A stretch of DNA of 64,000 bases from NCBI GenBank assembly GCA_035236585.1, contig CP141127.1, forward strand, positions 75,187,495-75,251,494, read 5' to 3'. Positions 35,094-47,467 of the stretch are shown piece by piece (positions within the stretch are counted from its first letter, which is position 1; every line of letters starts with the position of its first letter). Position numbers and translations under genes: made by a program. Source of the DNA: Warburgia ugandensis. Its lineage: Eukaryota > Streptophyta > Magnoliopsida > Canellales > Canellaceae. Below the pieces are notes generated by a model, which worked only from the letters and a program-made list of their open reading frames with translations, ran no database searches and had not been told where the DNA came from.

Positions 35094-35185
35094 ATATCTT
35101 GATGGATTCAAACCACTATCCTCTTGAGTTATAGTGGGGTTATAGGCGATTAACTCAAGTGCTCTACTAGTTGAGCTAAAGATCC
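35094..35185 (-). other. tRNA-like sequence (pseudo-tRNA or SINE head)
   Basis: Minus strand reads GGATCTTTAGCTCAACTAGTAGAGCA..., with a D-arm (GCTC/GAGC) and A-box, then CTTGAGT pairing with ACTCAAG around a 23-base loop, then a B-box-like TGGTTTGAATCCA, and an acceptor end AAGATA that pairs with GGATCTT at five positions. The anticodon arm is too long for a working tRNA. Candidates are an organelle-derived pseudo-tRNA, an intron-bearing relic, or the head of a tRNA-derived SINE. Confidence 0.45.
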
Positions 35186-35437
35186 ATCATAAGCAAAGAA
35201 CTTGGTAATAAACAACCAGAATAAACTTTTATTATATGCATAATTCACTATGTTTATAAATCATAAACTAGAATAGCATTAGCATGCACAATAAAAAAGG
35301 AGAAGAGCTTTATGTTCCATACGCTTGATCAATTACATGAAACATCTTGTTTTAACTGGTGTAAACACCTTTTAACTTCCATACCCATGATCAATTACAA
35401 GAAACAGAGAGCACTTCTAACATAGATATATAATTAC

Positions 35438-38400
35438 CACTACTAAACTAGAGGATTTTTAATATGATTAAAAACATATATCTAAGATGGTTTCAAAATC
35501 ATCTTCTTTCCAATCATCTTACAAAATTGGTCAAAAATAAGATGGTTTCAAAAATTATTTTTATTCGTTTTATAGATTGTTACCAAAACCGATCAAAAAA
35601 CCTTTTAACACAGTTTCCTAACTATCTTTTAAATTTTTTTAATTTTTTTTATCACTTTTGAAGATGGTTTTAGAAACTATCTTAGAAAGTACTAACCTTT
35701 TAAGATAGTTTCTTGAAAACCTTCTTAAAAAGCTTGTACATTTTAAGATTATTTTCTAAACCTATATAAAAAAGTTAGTACTTTCTATGTTGGTTTTTCA
35801 AAACTATCTTTGAAACATTCTTTTTTTTTTTTTTTTGCCTACTATACATCAATATTAACTTGCTACTACAATCTTCCTACGGTTACAGTCTTCTTACAGT
35901 CTTCAAAGACATGAAAAAGGAAACTACAACAATTGCATTCACTACAACATCTACATTCAACATCCATGCACATTCACTTCCAACATAAAAAATTCAAAGA
36001 CATGAAAAAAACTTTACAAGTACATACACCCACACTTCTCCATACACATGCAGTATGTATATCGCCCTACTATTATAACCTTCTTGCAATCTTCAAAGGC
36101 ATTAACAAAAAAAAAAAACTCCAACGTCCACATTCCACACATTTAGTATTACATCCACATTCAACATAAAAATTTCAAAGACATGAAAAATAAACTTCAC
36201 AAGTACCTATATCCACACTTCTCCATACCAATTTACTTCCACACTTGAACATCCCATAATTCAAATAAACAAGCCATAGATATACTTAAAGCAAATGAAA
36301 AATACAAGACACATCAATGTAAATAAAGAAGTATAGTTTTGTATTAATCAACATAAAAATTTACATTAATTGAATTAGTGCTAGTGTTCTTATGGTCGAG
36401 GACGTACATATTAGTCATGTATAATTAAAACACATTACATACTTAGCCCATTTGCATCTTATTTTATATAGAACTACTAGGGTGTAACCCTTAGTCCCCT
36501 AATCAGATAGCATCATTGCCTATAAGACAACATATTTAATTCAGTTGATACATTCTTTAAGTTGAAATTCATAAAAAAATATGAAAAATTGTAAGATAAT
36601 GATTGGCAAAGTGTCTTACATTTTTTTTATTGTAGGACCTAACAACATTGCATATTATGGTTCTTATGTATCTTAGAGCATAGTAACCACACCCAAATTT
36701 AGATTGCTGTCTAGGGCACTGCACAACAAAGAAAAAAATAGAAAAGATCAATAAATGTCATGTCCAATTATAACCTTAGCTAACATATGGAGTAATTAAC
36801 TTTTAGTTTTATTTGATTTTTTTACCTTCTTTGAGGTGAGTTTTGGTGAGTTCATAGTCTCTGTTAGTTGAGATCATCTAACACATGTACTTTAAATTTA
36901 TAATTCATATGCATTAGATATCAAGATTAGCTATTAGACTATTATAATGCATGAATATATATTAAAAAATTATTCAAAATCTTCATAAGCTGGTGCATGA
37001 ATATGTGTTGTATTGCACAAGAATAAAAAAACAATGCATGCCCATAATGCACATTCAAAACCGACAATATTCAATGAGACCTATATATACATTCATATGA
37101 ATTATAATCCTTAAAGTATATGTGTGTGTAGAACATAGTTTTACAAGACAACAAGTTAAAATTTCCCATGGAAGAATCTTAGTAGAGTATTTTCGATTGG
37201 CCTCTCCATTGACCATTGCTCCCTTGCTCGACAAATGACACCAAGGTCAAGGAATTTTGTGAGATGTCCTTGACCTCTAATATTTGCATTTTATTATGCA
37301 CAAACCTATAGCAAAGAAATAATTATTACTTATCAAACTGATTAACACATGAAGTCAATAGGTTCTTATTGAAGCAGATATTTGCATACTTGATCTAAGA
37401 GATAATGTGTGTGTTTAAGTTCATTCCATTAATAAACTGTTATGAGATCCTCTCTTATAAGTGGTATTTCAATTGCATCATTGGCAAGCTCTTCGGCTCT
37501 ATCTGTACATAGTTGATTACGTTATCTTCATTAATGAGTCTGTAGAGGTTGCTCAAGGATAGAGGTATGCTAGATGGAACTTCTAGCTAATCCTTAGAAT
37601 GTGGTTGTAAATGTGCAAAAATTATTAATTAATATAAAAACATTTATTGTAGACATTCAGTTTAGTTATGAAAATAAACATAAATACTAGTACTAGTTCA
37701 ATTGCTAAGATGGAAGGTGCTAGTGCAGAGAAGATTATCCTCAATGGTATTTGCTATTGCTTCTAGTTAACATTAGATGTAGATAATAAATAATTAAATT
37801 AAGGTATCTAAAAAAATATTGTGAAAGATGGTGGTATGACAACTTATATACCTTGGATTTTAGGAGAATGACTTATTGCTCTGGCCTAGCGACATGATAT
37901 CCAATGGCATCCCCATCGATAAAAACTTTGTCGACTTGTATAAAAAATGGTAGGTGGGCATCCTCTTGATAGGTCATAGTAATACACATATGCTTGGTGT
38001 ATGGTTGCATCAATGATCCATGTAGAAACATACACACAATTTGATACCATGAGTCCACAGTGACAACATTTTCAATGTCATTTAAGGCCAACAAGAATTT
38101 GCTCACTTACAAATAAAAAATGCTGGATACATATGAATGGATGACGTCGGATAATAAAAAGTAAATATGTCTACATATATGCCTTCCTGGCCGAAATTTC
38201 TCTTTCAGAAGGCACATGTTGCTCTTCCTAATCTTCTTCAATAGGAGAATTGTAGCTGTTGTGTAATTCAGGTTTAACAGTAGGAGGAGTTGGCTCTAGA
38301 CCTCTACAACTCCCCAATTATATCTTGCTTTAACTCCTCACACAACTCCTTTCAGAGTTGAACTTTTAATTACTCATAGGCCTCCTCCTCATTAGTTTTA

Positions 38401-38454
38401 GGTACTTTTCAATGAAATAATTTGGAAGGAGCAACACTACACCCTTAACCCCTT
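35438..38454 (-). mobile_element. CACTA-1: 3' part of a CACTA (En/Spm) element
   Basis: Starts on the left with CACTACTAAACTAGAGG and is followed by a subterminal array (35460-35815) of AAGATGGTTTCAAAA / ACCATCTTAAAA motifs in both orientations. Inside is a minus-strand ORF1 remnant. A second copy of the same internal region lies at 50430-52870. No right terminus of this copy was found; at 38455 another CACTA left end begins. Confidence 0.75.
36600..38400 (-). pseudogene. CACTA-1 ORF1 remnant: DUF8039-like region and Ulp1 (C48) protease
   Basis: Minus strand, N to C: an EEEAYE.LKVQL.KELCEELKQ coiled region (about 38390-38330); a DUF8039-like piece at 38106-37873 starting MSKFLLALNDIENVVTVDSW and ending GYHVARPEQ; a degraded HW-type His motif near 37080; and CPRQQSKFGCGYYALRYIRT (about 36720-36660), the Cys-box of Ulp1/SENP-type peptidases, usually ECGYYVMRYM. 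Such C48 ORFs are known passengers of plant transposons. Stops and gaps throughout; not functional. Confidence 0.7.
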
Positions 38455-39507
38455 CACTATTAAAATTTATGCTTTATAAGAAGGCAAAAAGAAGACAGTT
38501 TTAAGAAACTGTCTTAGAAAAAAAATAAAAAAATCTAAGAGGGTTAGAGAAAAACATCTTAAAAAATCCTATTTAATAAGGAAAATTTTCAAAAATTGTA
38601 TTAAGAAGTCATTGGACAGGGTTAAAATATTTGAAGAATTTTGCAAGAAGAATTTAAGAAGGCTTTTATCGAAAACCTTCTCAAAAAACAAAAGTTTAAG
38701 AAGACGGTAAGATATAACTATTTTAGAAAATGTACGTAGAAGATAGTTGTAGAAAACAACTTAAAAAATCATAATTTTAGAAGATGGTTGTGGGTAATTG
38801 TCTTAAAAAATCCCATTTAAAAAGACAATTAGAGAAATCTTCTTAAAAAGAGGATTAAGAAGACAATATGCATAACCATCATAAAAAATCATGATTAAGA
38901 AGATGATTTTTGAAAACTATCGTAAAAAATATAATGTTAAGAAGGTGGTTCTTGTAAGCCTTCTCAAAATATGAAACTTAAGAAGTTTATTTTGGAACAC
39001 TATCTTTAAAAACACTACTTTTTAAAATAGTTTTCCAAAGTTGTCTTTAAAAAGTTATTTGTAACACATGATGTCCAGCTCTTTTCTTTCCTATATCTTT
39101 CATTTTTCATCTGTCTTCATCCATCAACATCAAAATACTTGCATAGCTTGAAGCTCATCTAAGTGCACTTTTGATTTGGATCTTCAGCTAAACACCACAA
39201 TCAGATTAGATTTACATACATTTTATCTTTGAACTTGCACTATCTCAGCCAATATTGGATTGCATACATCTTGTTTGTCTCACATTTTATTCTCATGATT
39301 ATGGTTAGAAAATTCCTTTCTTGATGTTTTTTCCTTCCTTTGTGTGGGTCTTTCATGTTTACATCGATCTTTCTATCTCAATGTAGACATGGAAAGCTCC
39401 TTGCATGCACGTAAGTATTTTCCAATGTTCTTTTTTGCACACCCATTATTTGCTAAAATTCCTAACCAAGTTTATTAATCTTTTCATGCATGTCTTAGAA
39501 GTCTTGG

Positions 39508-39890
39508 CACATATTTGAGCTTGAAAAAAATGGTTAAATATGCTTGGATGACTATGATAAGATAATAAAAAAATGTGAGGAAGGAATAGAAAAGTTAATA
39601 TAAGTTACGCTCAGGACTAGGTTGGTTGTAATCACATGCTTGTCCATACTCGAGATGTGAAAACCTAAGAAAGGTAAATGTGGGTGAGTGGAGAAAGTAT
39701 TTGTGTTTCAATAGAAGTGATGAAAGCTATTGTCTTTGGATCTCGTATAGAGAAGAACTTCCTCATAGGCCCTCAACTAGGGCAAAAAGATGTGAATATA
39801 AAGACACTATAGGAAGTATTGCAGATAGTGAAGTTGCATTAATATTTCGAGATGCATACATTGACTTTCATGCTAGGCTATCTACTGGAT
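39508..39890 (+). pseudogene. TNP2-type transposase, N-terminal remnant
   Basis: KYAWMTMIR near the start, then CPYSRCENLRKVNVGEWRKY and a Y.LWI.Y.EE motif, follow the N-terminal pattern of CACTA transposases (WM..R, C..C, W..HGE). Several stops early on; a 110-codon frame is open from 39680. Aligns with 41255-41590. Confidence 0.7.
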
Positions 39891-40029
39891 GGTGTAAATA
39901 TCTATCAGCCACTCTCTTTTCAGTATGTCATACTAGTTTCCTTACTATTTTCATAATACGATACATTCTTTTAAACCTTATAATAGGTGAGAATTACCAT
40001 AGGGCCTTCTAGACATGTGTTTCACCTAC

Positions 40030-40372
40030 TTACTTGAATTCTTCTTCAATTTCCAACTTAACTGTCCATAAGTTGGACATGTAGTTTTACTCTTGTCCTT
40101 CCTCTTTACAAGATAGAAACATTGGGACAAGCATGTATCTTCTCATACTTCAACCCTAATATAGTTAGGGTTTTCTTTGCCTCCCATGCGGACCTTGCTA
40201 GTTTATTCTCCTTCAATCACATTTTATCCATCACCTTCAACACTTTAATAAAACCTTGATTTGAAAAACCAAATCTTAATTTCATGTTGTACAGTTTTAC
40301 AACTTGAGATAACTTATCATAATCTATACACTTAAGGTACAATAGCTCATTGGCTTCCTCCAATGTAGTTTG
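40030..40372 (-). pseudogene. TNP2 fragment, inverted
   Basis: The reverse complement of this segment aligns closely with 41619-41960 (+), the next part of TNP2 (LLYLKCIDYDKLSQVVKLYN-type reading). Inversion or insertion of a second copy must have occurred at the 3' edge of CACTA-3. Confidence 0.75.
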
Positions 40373-41254
40373 GACACTACTAAAATTGATGCATTTAAAG
40401 ATTGCAAAAAGAAGATATTTTTCAACTAAACACCTATGTAAAAATAATCAAAGATAGTGATTGAAAATCATCTTTAAAAATCATATTTAAGAAGATATTT
40501 CTTTGAGAATTGTCTTATAAAGTTTCATGGAAGAACATTTTTTTTTGTTGTTGCAAGAACTTAAGAAGATGGTTTGACAAAATCTTCTTTAACAATTTAA
40601 GTTTAAGAAAGCACTTAGTCATAATCATCTTTAAAAATTATACTTAAGAAGACAGTTATGGATAATCATCTTGAAAATCCTACTTATAAAGATCGTTTAC
40701 CCTAACCATCTTTAAAAATCCTACTTATAGAAATGGTTTACATGAACTGTCTTTAAAACTTGCTTGTAAAACATAACGTCCTACTACTATCTTATTTTCC
40801 TATCTTCAATTGTCTTCATGTAGAGGCATATTAAACTACGTACATACACAACTTGAACCTCATTAGGTGCATTTTCCCTCTTGCTAGCTTCAACTATAAC
40901 ACCATTATCAAATTGAAATTGCATATGGTTTTGCCTTTGAAATACTCTATCTCGACTAATATTAATCAAACTGGTTAAGTTCTTTTTGTTTGTCATGTTT
41001 TACATATATTTGCATGATTATGGTTAAAAAATTCATTTCTTAAGGTTCTTCCTTTTTGTGTATGGATCTTTCGTGTTTGCATCGATCTCTTTATTAATTG
41101 AAAATCTCCATATGCATGTATATAATTTAGTTTTTGGCAACATTAAATTTATTTAGCCAACTTGTGTTTAGTAAAATGTTTAACCAAGTTTATTAATCTT
41201 TTCATGTTTGAAAATTCTTTACACGCATTTCAAATTCAAATTTTTAAAAAAATG

Positions 41255-42560
41255 GACAAATATGCTTGGATGACAACGATAAAATAATTAAGAGAATATG
41301 AGGATGGAATAGAAAAGTTCATAGAGTTTCCACTTAGGGTAGGGGTGATTGTGATCATATAGGTTGTCCATGCTTAAGATGTTGAAAGTTGAAAAAAGTA
41401 ACTGTAGGCGAGTTGAAAGAACATTTGTACTTCAATGAAGTTGATGAAAGATATCACCCATAGATTTGGCTTAAAGAAAAATTCCTCATGGGCTCTCAAT
41501 AAGGGAGAAAAGATGTGAATATGAAGACATTGTAGGAAGTGTCACAAAATTACATTTGCACTGATGTTTTTGAGATGCATACAATGACTTATAGGACAAC
41601 CCTGAATAATTCTAGACAATGTTGGAGGTAGCCGATAAACTATTATACCTTGGGTGTATAGATTATAACAACTTGTTTGTAGTGGTAGGACTTTACAACG
41701 TGAATTTGAGATTTGGTTTTTCAGATAAAGGTTTTACAAAAGTCTTGAAAGTGGTGGGTAAAATGACACCAAAGGCGAACAAATTAACAAGGTCCACATT
41801 GGAGGCAAAGGAAACCCTGGATCCACTAGGGTAGGAGTATATGAAGGTACATTCCTGTCTCAATGATTGCATATTGCATAAGAATGAGCACAAGGATAAA
41901 AATACATGCCCAACTTGTGAACAATCAAGATGAAAGTTGAAGCAGAATTCAACTCAATAGGTAAAAGACGTTCATACAAAACTCTTATGGTGTTTTAACC
42001 CTATTCCAAGGTTTCAACAAATGTTTCTTATTATAAAAATAATGAAGAAAATAGTATGCATGCTAAGGAGAGAGCAGTTGATAGCTATGTATGCCATCCA
42101 ACAGACAACCTAACGTGTAAGCATGAAGACTTCTTGTGGCCTAATTTTAGAGATGAACCCATAAACCTAATATTTGTAATATCTCCAAACTGTATTAATC
42201 CTCATGGTTCTATGAGAAATAGGTATAGTTGTTGACCTGTTATAAGATTTTGTTACAACCTCCTATAATTGCTATGCATGAAGAGGAAGTTCATGATGTT
42301 AACTATATTGATATCGCATCCTATGCAAACATGAAATGATACAAACATGTACTTCATTTTGTTGATCGACGATCTTAAGGCATTATGATATGTTGGGGTT
42401 GAAGCTTACAATGCATATAAGAAAGAGTTGTTCAACCTAAAGGCTATACCATTGTGGACAATAAGATACTTCCTTGCATTCCATAATTTGGCTGGACACA
42501 CCATGAAGGGATATAATGCTTGTCCTATCTATAGTGACCAAATGTGTGATATCAATCGAT
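41255..42560 (+). pseudogene. TNP2-type CACTA transposase remnant
   Basis: Reading across frames: KYAWMTTIK..LREYEDGIEKF; MLEVADKLLYLGCIDYNNL at 41619; then VHSCLNDCILHKNEHKDKN.CPTC; a Y.CHP.D...CKHEDFLWPNF segment; NPHGSMRN; LTILI; and LKAIPLWTIRYFLAFHNLAG with MKGYNACPI near 42520. These match the order of TNP2 motifs (YPGC, C..DC..Y.KE, CP.C, NPFG.MS, GYKACP). Many stops. The C-terminal half is missing; a DUF4216-type C-terminal piece of a related element is at 59380-59795. Confidence 0.8.
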
Positions 42561-42799
42561 GTAATTGCTTTTGATATGCGTAATTAAATGATGGTTAAGT
42601 AGGATTTATCCCACAATTAATTTGCTTGTTCTTGTGTTATATTTTATTTACAATATGTGTGACTTTTGAAGCAGTGCTATATGACAACTTCCTCAGAGAG
42701 AGAAGATACATATACTAATAAGAAGATCGCAACTTGAGAATATATACATATCTTTATTACATGAAGCAAGGAGTAAAAATTTATAAATTTTTGGGATAA

Positions 42800-43080
42800 C
42801 ATTTTAATAAAAATAGTTAATATTAAAGTTGGTCAAATCTTTTCATCTTTAAAACAACCATTTTTAAAGTCAATTATCTTGAACAAAATTTAAAGATGAT
42901 AATGTTTAAACCTAGATTAAGAATCTGACTTTAAAATATCATTTTTAAAGTTAGTTAGCTTATACAACTTTAAAATGACTAATTTTAAAGTAAATTTAGG
43001 AAACCAACTTTAAAAACAATTGCGTTTAAAGTTTATTAGCTAGAACTAACTATATAAATATCTACAAATTTTTTATTTAA
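42800..43080. repeat. CACTA-type subterminal array (TTTTAAAGT motif)
   Basis: About ten copies of ACTTTAAAA / TTTTAAAGT-NNN-T in alternating orientation. The same motif family occurs in the 24.5-25.2 kb insert, at 50226-50430 and at 62270-62380. Confidence 0.6.
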
Positions 43081-43247
43081 TATGTTCCCTATCCTTTCTT
43101 GGCTGTCTTACCCTAGCATTCTTCCTCTACAATCTATCTCTGGCTCTCATTGCCTTTTCCATTTGTGCGTGGTATAAAAAACCCAAATGCATGGGTGACT
43201 CTCTTTATCTATTAGTCACGCTTGCTCAGAAAAACACAAATGTGCAG

Positions 43248-43251
<4 letters not shown>

Positions 43252-43325
<74 letters not shown>
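43252..43325 (+). repeat. (CT)n(TA)n compound microsatellite
   Basis: About 24 CT units followed by about 12 TA units. It marks the left limit of recognisable Athila-like sequence, so it may sit at a rearrangement junction. Confidence 0.95.
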
Positions 43326-44780
43326 GGTTAATTCTCCATTTTATTCATGTCTTTAAATATTTTATGAAAGTTAAATATCAGAATACACTTACACATAGTG
43401 CATAGTTTAGATTGATAGATGGTTATGACTTAGAGGACCCTGAGGAAATCAGTGGAGACCTATACCCAAGAGATTATTAAAGACTATCAATTTTTTTTAG
43501 GGTTATAAGTAATTCCATATTTTCTATAGTGAACATCAAATTTGAAAGATCCAGTATCTTTGTTTTGGTCAAAATGCCAAGAATAAAAAAGGAGTACTAA
43601 CTTAGTTTCTTGAATATTTAATGAATTAGATAGGTTGAAAAAAATCTTGGAAATGATATAGGTCATCCTTGTTTAAGCTTAGAGACATAAAATCTTCTAA
43701 GATATTATACCTCTAGTTAGATCGTTGAGCCTTTTTGAAAAGCCTTTTCTTTCTTAAACCCAATTTACCTTAACTCAAGGAAACCTTAGGAAAAATATCG
43801 ATAATTACCTTTCAACAATGAGTAGAGATGGTTAAAAAATTAGATAAATGAAAAAAGTTGAAGAAGGGAAAAATATTGAAAGAGTTTATAAATAAAAGTG
43901 TTCTTTATGAGAAATATAAGGAAAAGTGAAAAAGAGTATTATCAGAAAAAAGAAGAAGAAAAAGTTAGGAAGAAAAGAGAAAGGAAAATACAAAAGAGAT
44001 ATTCACTTTAGTATAATCAAAAGGAAAAGTTGTCCAACTAATTATTGAAGACCTCTACTCAGATTTGAAATTTTGAATCCTTATATCTTCCTTCCAAAAC
44101 CTTCTTAAGCCTACGTTTCGTCCTATCTAAAAATTGATTGATGTTAGGTGGAACATAGACCTGATGAGGATATTAATATGAAGGAATTAAGGTGAACTAT
44201 TTCCAAGTGGTGTTGGTAAGGATATCTATTCTAAGGTAACATATTTCTTGGTCCTATTTGTGCTTAAAAGTTATGTGAACCATTAGCATCTTTGGATTCA
44301 GTCATATAGTGAGAGAAATTTGTTTGACCTCTTTCTTTGAGAAGTTTCATTTCTGAGTGTATATCGTGAGAATTTGAGGTCAAGATATCTTTCCAATGGA
44401 GCAATAAGCATATCTATTTAGAAGTCTTGACTTATGTAGCTTGTACACATACATGCATTTCAACATTAAATTGGAATAAAATGGCTTTGGTATGTGGGTA
44501 ACTTGCAGAATTTTCCATTCATCTTTATTAAGTTGTTAAAGTTAGTCAGGTACTAATGGATGATGATTCTTTAAAATAAATAAAGGTAGCCCTATGGTAT
44601 TTTTTAGCTATATTCACCATAAACCTCAAGAGGCATCTCATCTACTAGGGTAACCTAAGGATTTAAGGGTGTGTTGCAAATGATAAATGCAATTGTGAGT
44701 ACCTACAAAAATGGAAACCACTTATGTTTCATGATTTTTTGCATTTTTCTTAGGACTAGCAAAATGCTAGTTGGGAGGTG
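43326..44780 (+). mobile_element. Athila-like element B: 3' internal region
   Basis: Aligns along its length with 2700-4067, for example TTAGATTGATAGATGGTTATGACTTAGAG against CTAGATTGATAAGTAGCTATAACTTAGAG, TAAGCCTACGTTTCGTCC, and the polypurine tract GTTGGGAGGTG at 44770-44780. It contains the nested stem-loop (43440-43529). Pol is missing: the element is truncated at the CT/TA repeat. Confidence 0.85.
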
Positions 44781-45777
44781 TGATAAGTGTTTAATTTTGT
44801 ATAAAAAGTACTTAATTTGTATCCCATGTATTATAACTTAGGTATCAATTAGGGTTTTGGTTGGAATTTTGTAACACACGCATTTATGACCTAATAATTC
44901 AAAAGTTTGATATTTTGTAGGTTTTGGAGCTAATCCATAGTAAATATGTGAATGGTCATAATTTTTTAGGATTTTATTAGGGTTTTCTTCTTCTTTAGGT
45001 GTTGGGAAGGTAGTCCGAGGGCTGAGCGTGATCAATATAAGAATTGAAGCCATTCATGAGGTTTTCTAGTCTAACTAGGAAACCTACCAAGTCAAAGCCT
45101 AAGTGACTAGAAATGGACCCAAGTCTAAGTCACGCATTTCCATCACCTTTGCATGGGATCCATTCAAGCCACTTAGCCATTAAATCCATGAAAAAGGGTG
45201 CTAAGCCACATGATCTACTCAAGCTTTGAAGGGAACCACTGAAGCCATTTAAACCACAAAGGAATGAGCCATCAAAGTGAGCCATCAAGCTAAGGAGGAG
45301 TGTCACATGGAGCCACATGATTGGAGCATCAATTCAAGCAACTTTTGTATGTTAAAAGTATGATTTTTAAAGGGATTTTAAGAGATTAATGTAAAAGGTA
45401 TGATGATCACGAATTACGAGACCCATCAAGAGAGAAAAATCAAGTTTTCTAACCCATTTCCCATCCCTAATACATCATTTATCCAAGGGTTCTAGATTTT
45501 TTCTCAAGTAGGATGCGAACTACCCAGAAAGGGATGCCCCCTTGCTTAGTTGGCAAAATTCAAGTGATTTTCTAATTAGGAAACCCTAGATCTAAGTCCA
45601 TTCGAAGCTCACCAAATCCTAAATTTTCTTCCAAATTTTCTATCTTTATTTTATTTCTTATCGCTCACTCTTCCCACCAGAAAATCACCATCTAATTAGG
45701 AGAGTGGCAAGCCACTTATCTTTCAAGGAAAATGACATCTCTCCTCCTTCCTAATTTGGAAACCAGCCAGGCCATGA

Positions 45778-45866
<89 letters not shown>

Positions 45867-47467
45867 GTCATCCTTATTACATCATATCCACCTAAATTTC
45901 CTCCTTCAATCTCCACCTAATCTCTAGATCTAGATCTCCTCCTCTTTCCTAGATTAAACATTCATCAAATTGGAAACCAAAACATCTATATATACCCCAA
46001 GGCTTCCAATGTTTTTTTTTCTAAGTAGATGTGGGTGAGATGCCTCGAAACATAACTCTCTTTCGGTGCTTATTGCTGATGAACTTTGGGACTTCTTTGA
46101 TGATTTTCTTATTTTGGATTTTTGCTTATTCTTGTCATTATTTTCTCTCCAATTATGGTTAGTAGTTTACTTGCTTTGGTTTAGTTTCCATTACTTTAGT
46201 TTCACTAATTTTGATTTCTAGTTTTGCCCCCATCTTTCCATCTAGCATTCCCTTTCTTCTTTAATCCAACTCTACTAGTTTTTATTTTTTATTAATTAAA
46301 TATTTAAGTTAACACTTCTTTGGTAGTGACACTAAGAGAAGAGCTAGCTTAGAGCCTTGAATTCCTTTCTAGAAATTCATTTTTTTACCTTATTTCCACC
46401 TTACTTTTAGATCAATCTCCTTGCCTTAGTTTACCTAGTTAGCAATGATTTCTCTTGAATTTCTTGTTGGATTTTATTTACATGTAATCATACTTTCGTC
46501 TAGGAGCATTAGGTTGCATTGTTGTCGTTTAAATAGGATTTTAAGCTTAGGAACTTGGTGCAATCTCTCACTTTTTTGTGTAATTTAATGTTGATTTAAT
46601 GAAATTCATTGAGGTTCCTTGCTATGGAATGATCACTTATCCAAGTAATTTAGATCTAGGTTATTTCCTTGCATAATTTTTTTTTTTGGTTTTAATTGCT
46701 TTCTTATGCTTGAATTGTTTTATCTTCATAAGTAGTTGAAAATTGGAAATTTTCTCTCCTAAATATTGTGCTTTGTTTCTAGCCATCTAAACTTTATTTC
46801 TGATTGAATCCTTAGGAACCTATTTAGATTTTAATGTTGTTCATTAGATCCATTAATTAGCTGGTGTGATAGTTCACTTTGGATACATCAATTTTGGCCA
46901 TTTTTGCACCTTAGTACCATGCACAAATCCATGGATCAAGTGCATGGTACTAGGTCATATTCATCTTTGATTTTTGCTTAGTTTAGTAGCATAATCTTAT
47001 TTTGACAATAGTTAATTCATTGTTTGCATCTTGCTTTAGGTTTACAATGTTTAGTTTTCGAATTTTAGCAAGTTTTATTTTTAGTAAGTTTTAGGTTAGG
47101 TAATTGTTAATTTAGGAAAGTTTCTAATTTGAGTAGTTTTCTTAAGATTAGTTGCCTAATTTGATTCATTCTAATTAATTTCCTTTAGTTGCCTACATGT
47201 TAGTTAGGTAAGTTTCTATTCTAGTTTCTTAGCTTTATTTTTACAAAGTTTCTTTTAATTCTAGTTTCTAATTCCATGCATGTTTATTTCTTAATTTATT
47301 TTAGTTTCCTAGTTTAACCATATCTCTATCTCTTTGGCTAAAGTTAATCAATTTAAATAAGATCCAAACCATTGAAAATCTATGAGATTCCTTGTGGGAT
47401 TGACCTCACTCACGTACATGTACTACAATTGATTCGTGCAGTTGTGAGTAATTTTAAAACTACACCA
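44781..47467 (+). mobile_element. LTR of Athila-like element B (LTR-3, about 2.7 kb)
   Basis: Begins TGATAAGTGTTTAATTTTG after the polypurine tract, parallel to LTR-1. Near its end, TTCCTTGTGGGATTGACCTCACTC (47390 region) corresponds to the GTGGGATCGACCCGTACTTG block of LTR-1 and LTR-2. A TATA-like CTATATATACCCC lies near 45988. Contains the (TC)n tract. The right end is estimated at an ACACCA about 70 bp past the block and may be off by several bases. Confidence 0.75.
45780..45864 (+). repeat. (TC)n microsatellite in LTR-3
   Basis: About 42 uninterrupted units, in the same relative part of the LTR as the tracts in LTR-1 and LTR-2. Confidence 0.97.

Larger units (their letters stand above)
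38455..40374 (+). mobile_element. CACTA-3: 5' part of a CACTA element
   Basis: Left end CACTATTAAAATTTATGC, then about 600 bp of subterminal AAGAAGA.GGTT / AACC.TCTTAAAAA repeats, then a leader (39060-39500) closely related to 40790-41240. TNP2 remnants follow at 39508-39890 (+). The last part (40030-40372) is TNP2 sequence in the opposite orientation, abutting the next element. Confidence 0.75.
40375..43080 (+). mobile_element. CACTA-4: CACTA element with TNP2 remnant
   Basis: Left end CACTACTAAAATTGATGC, subterminal repeats to about 40770, leader 40790-41240, TNP2 41255-42560. A region with a different subterminal-type array (TTTTAAAGTNNNT) at 42800-43080 lies to the right; whether that array belongs to this element or a neighbour is unclear, so the right limit is provisional. 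Confidence 0.65.
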
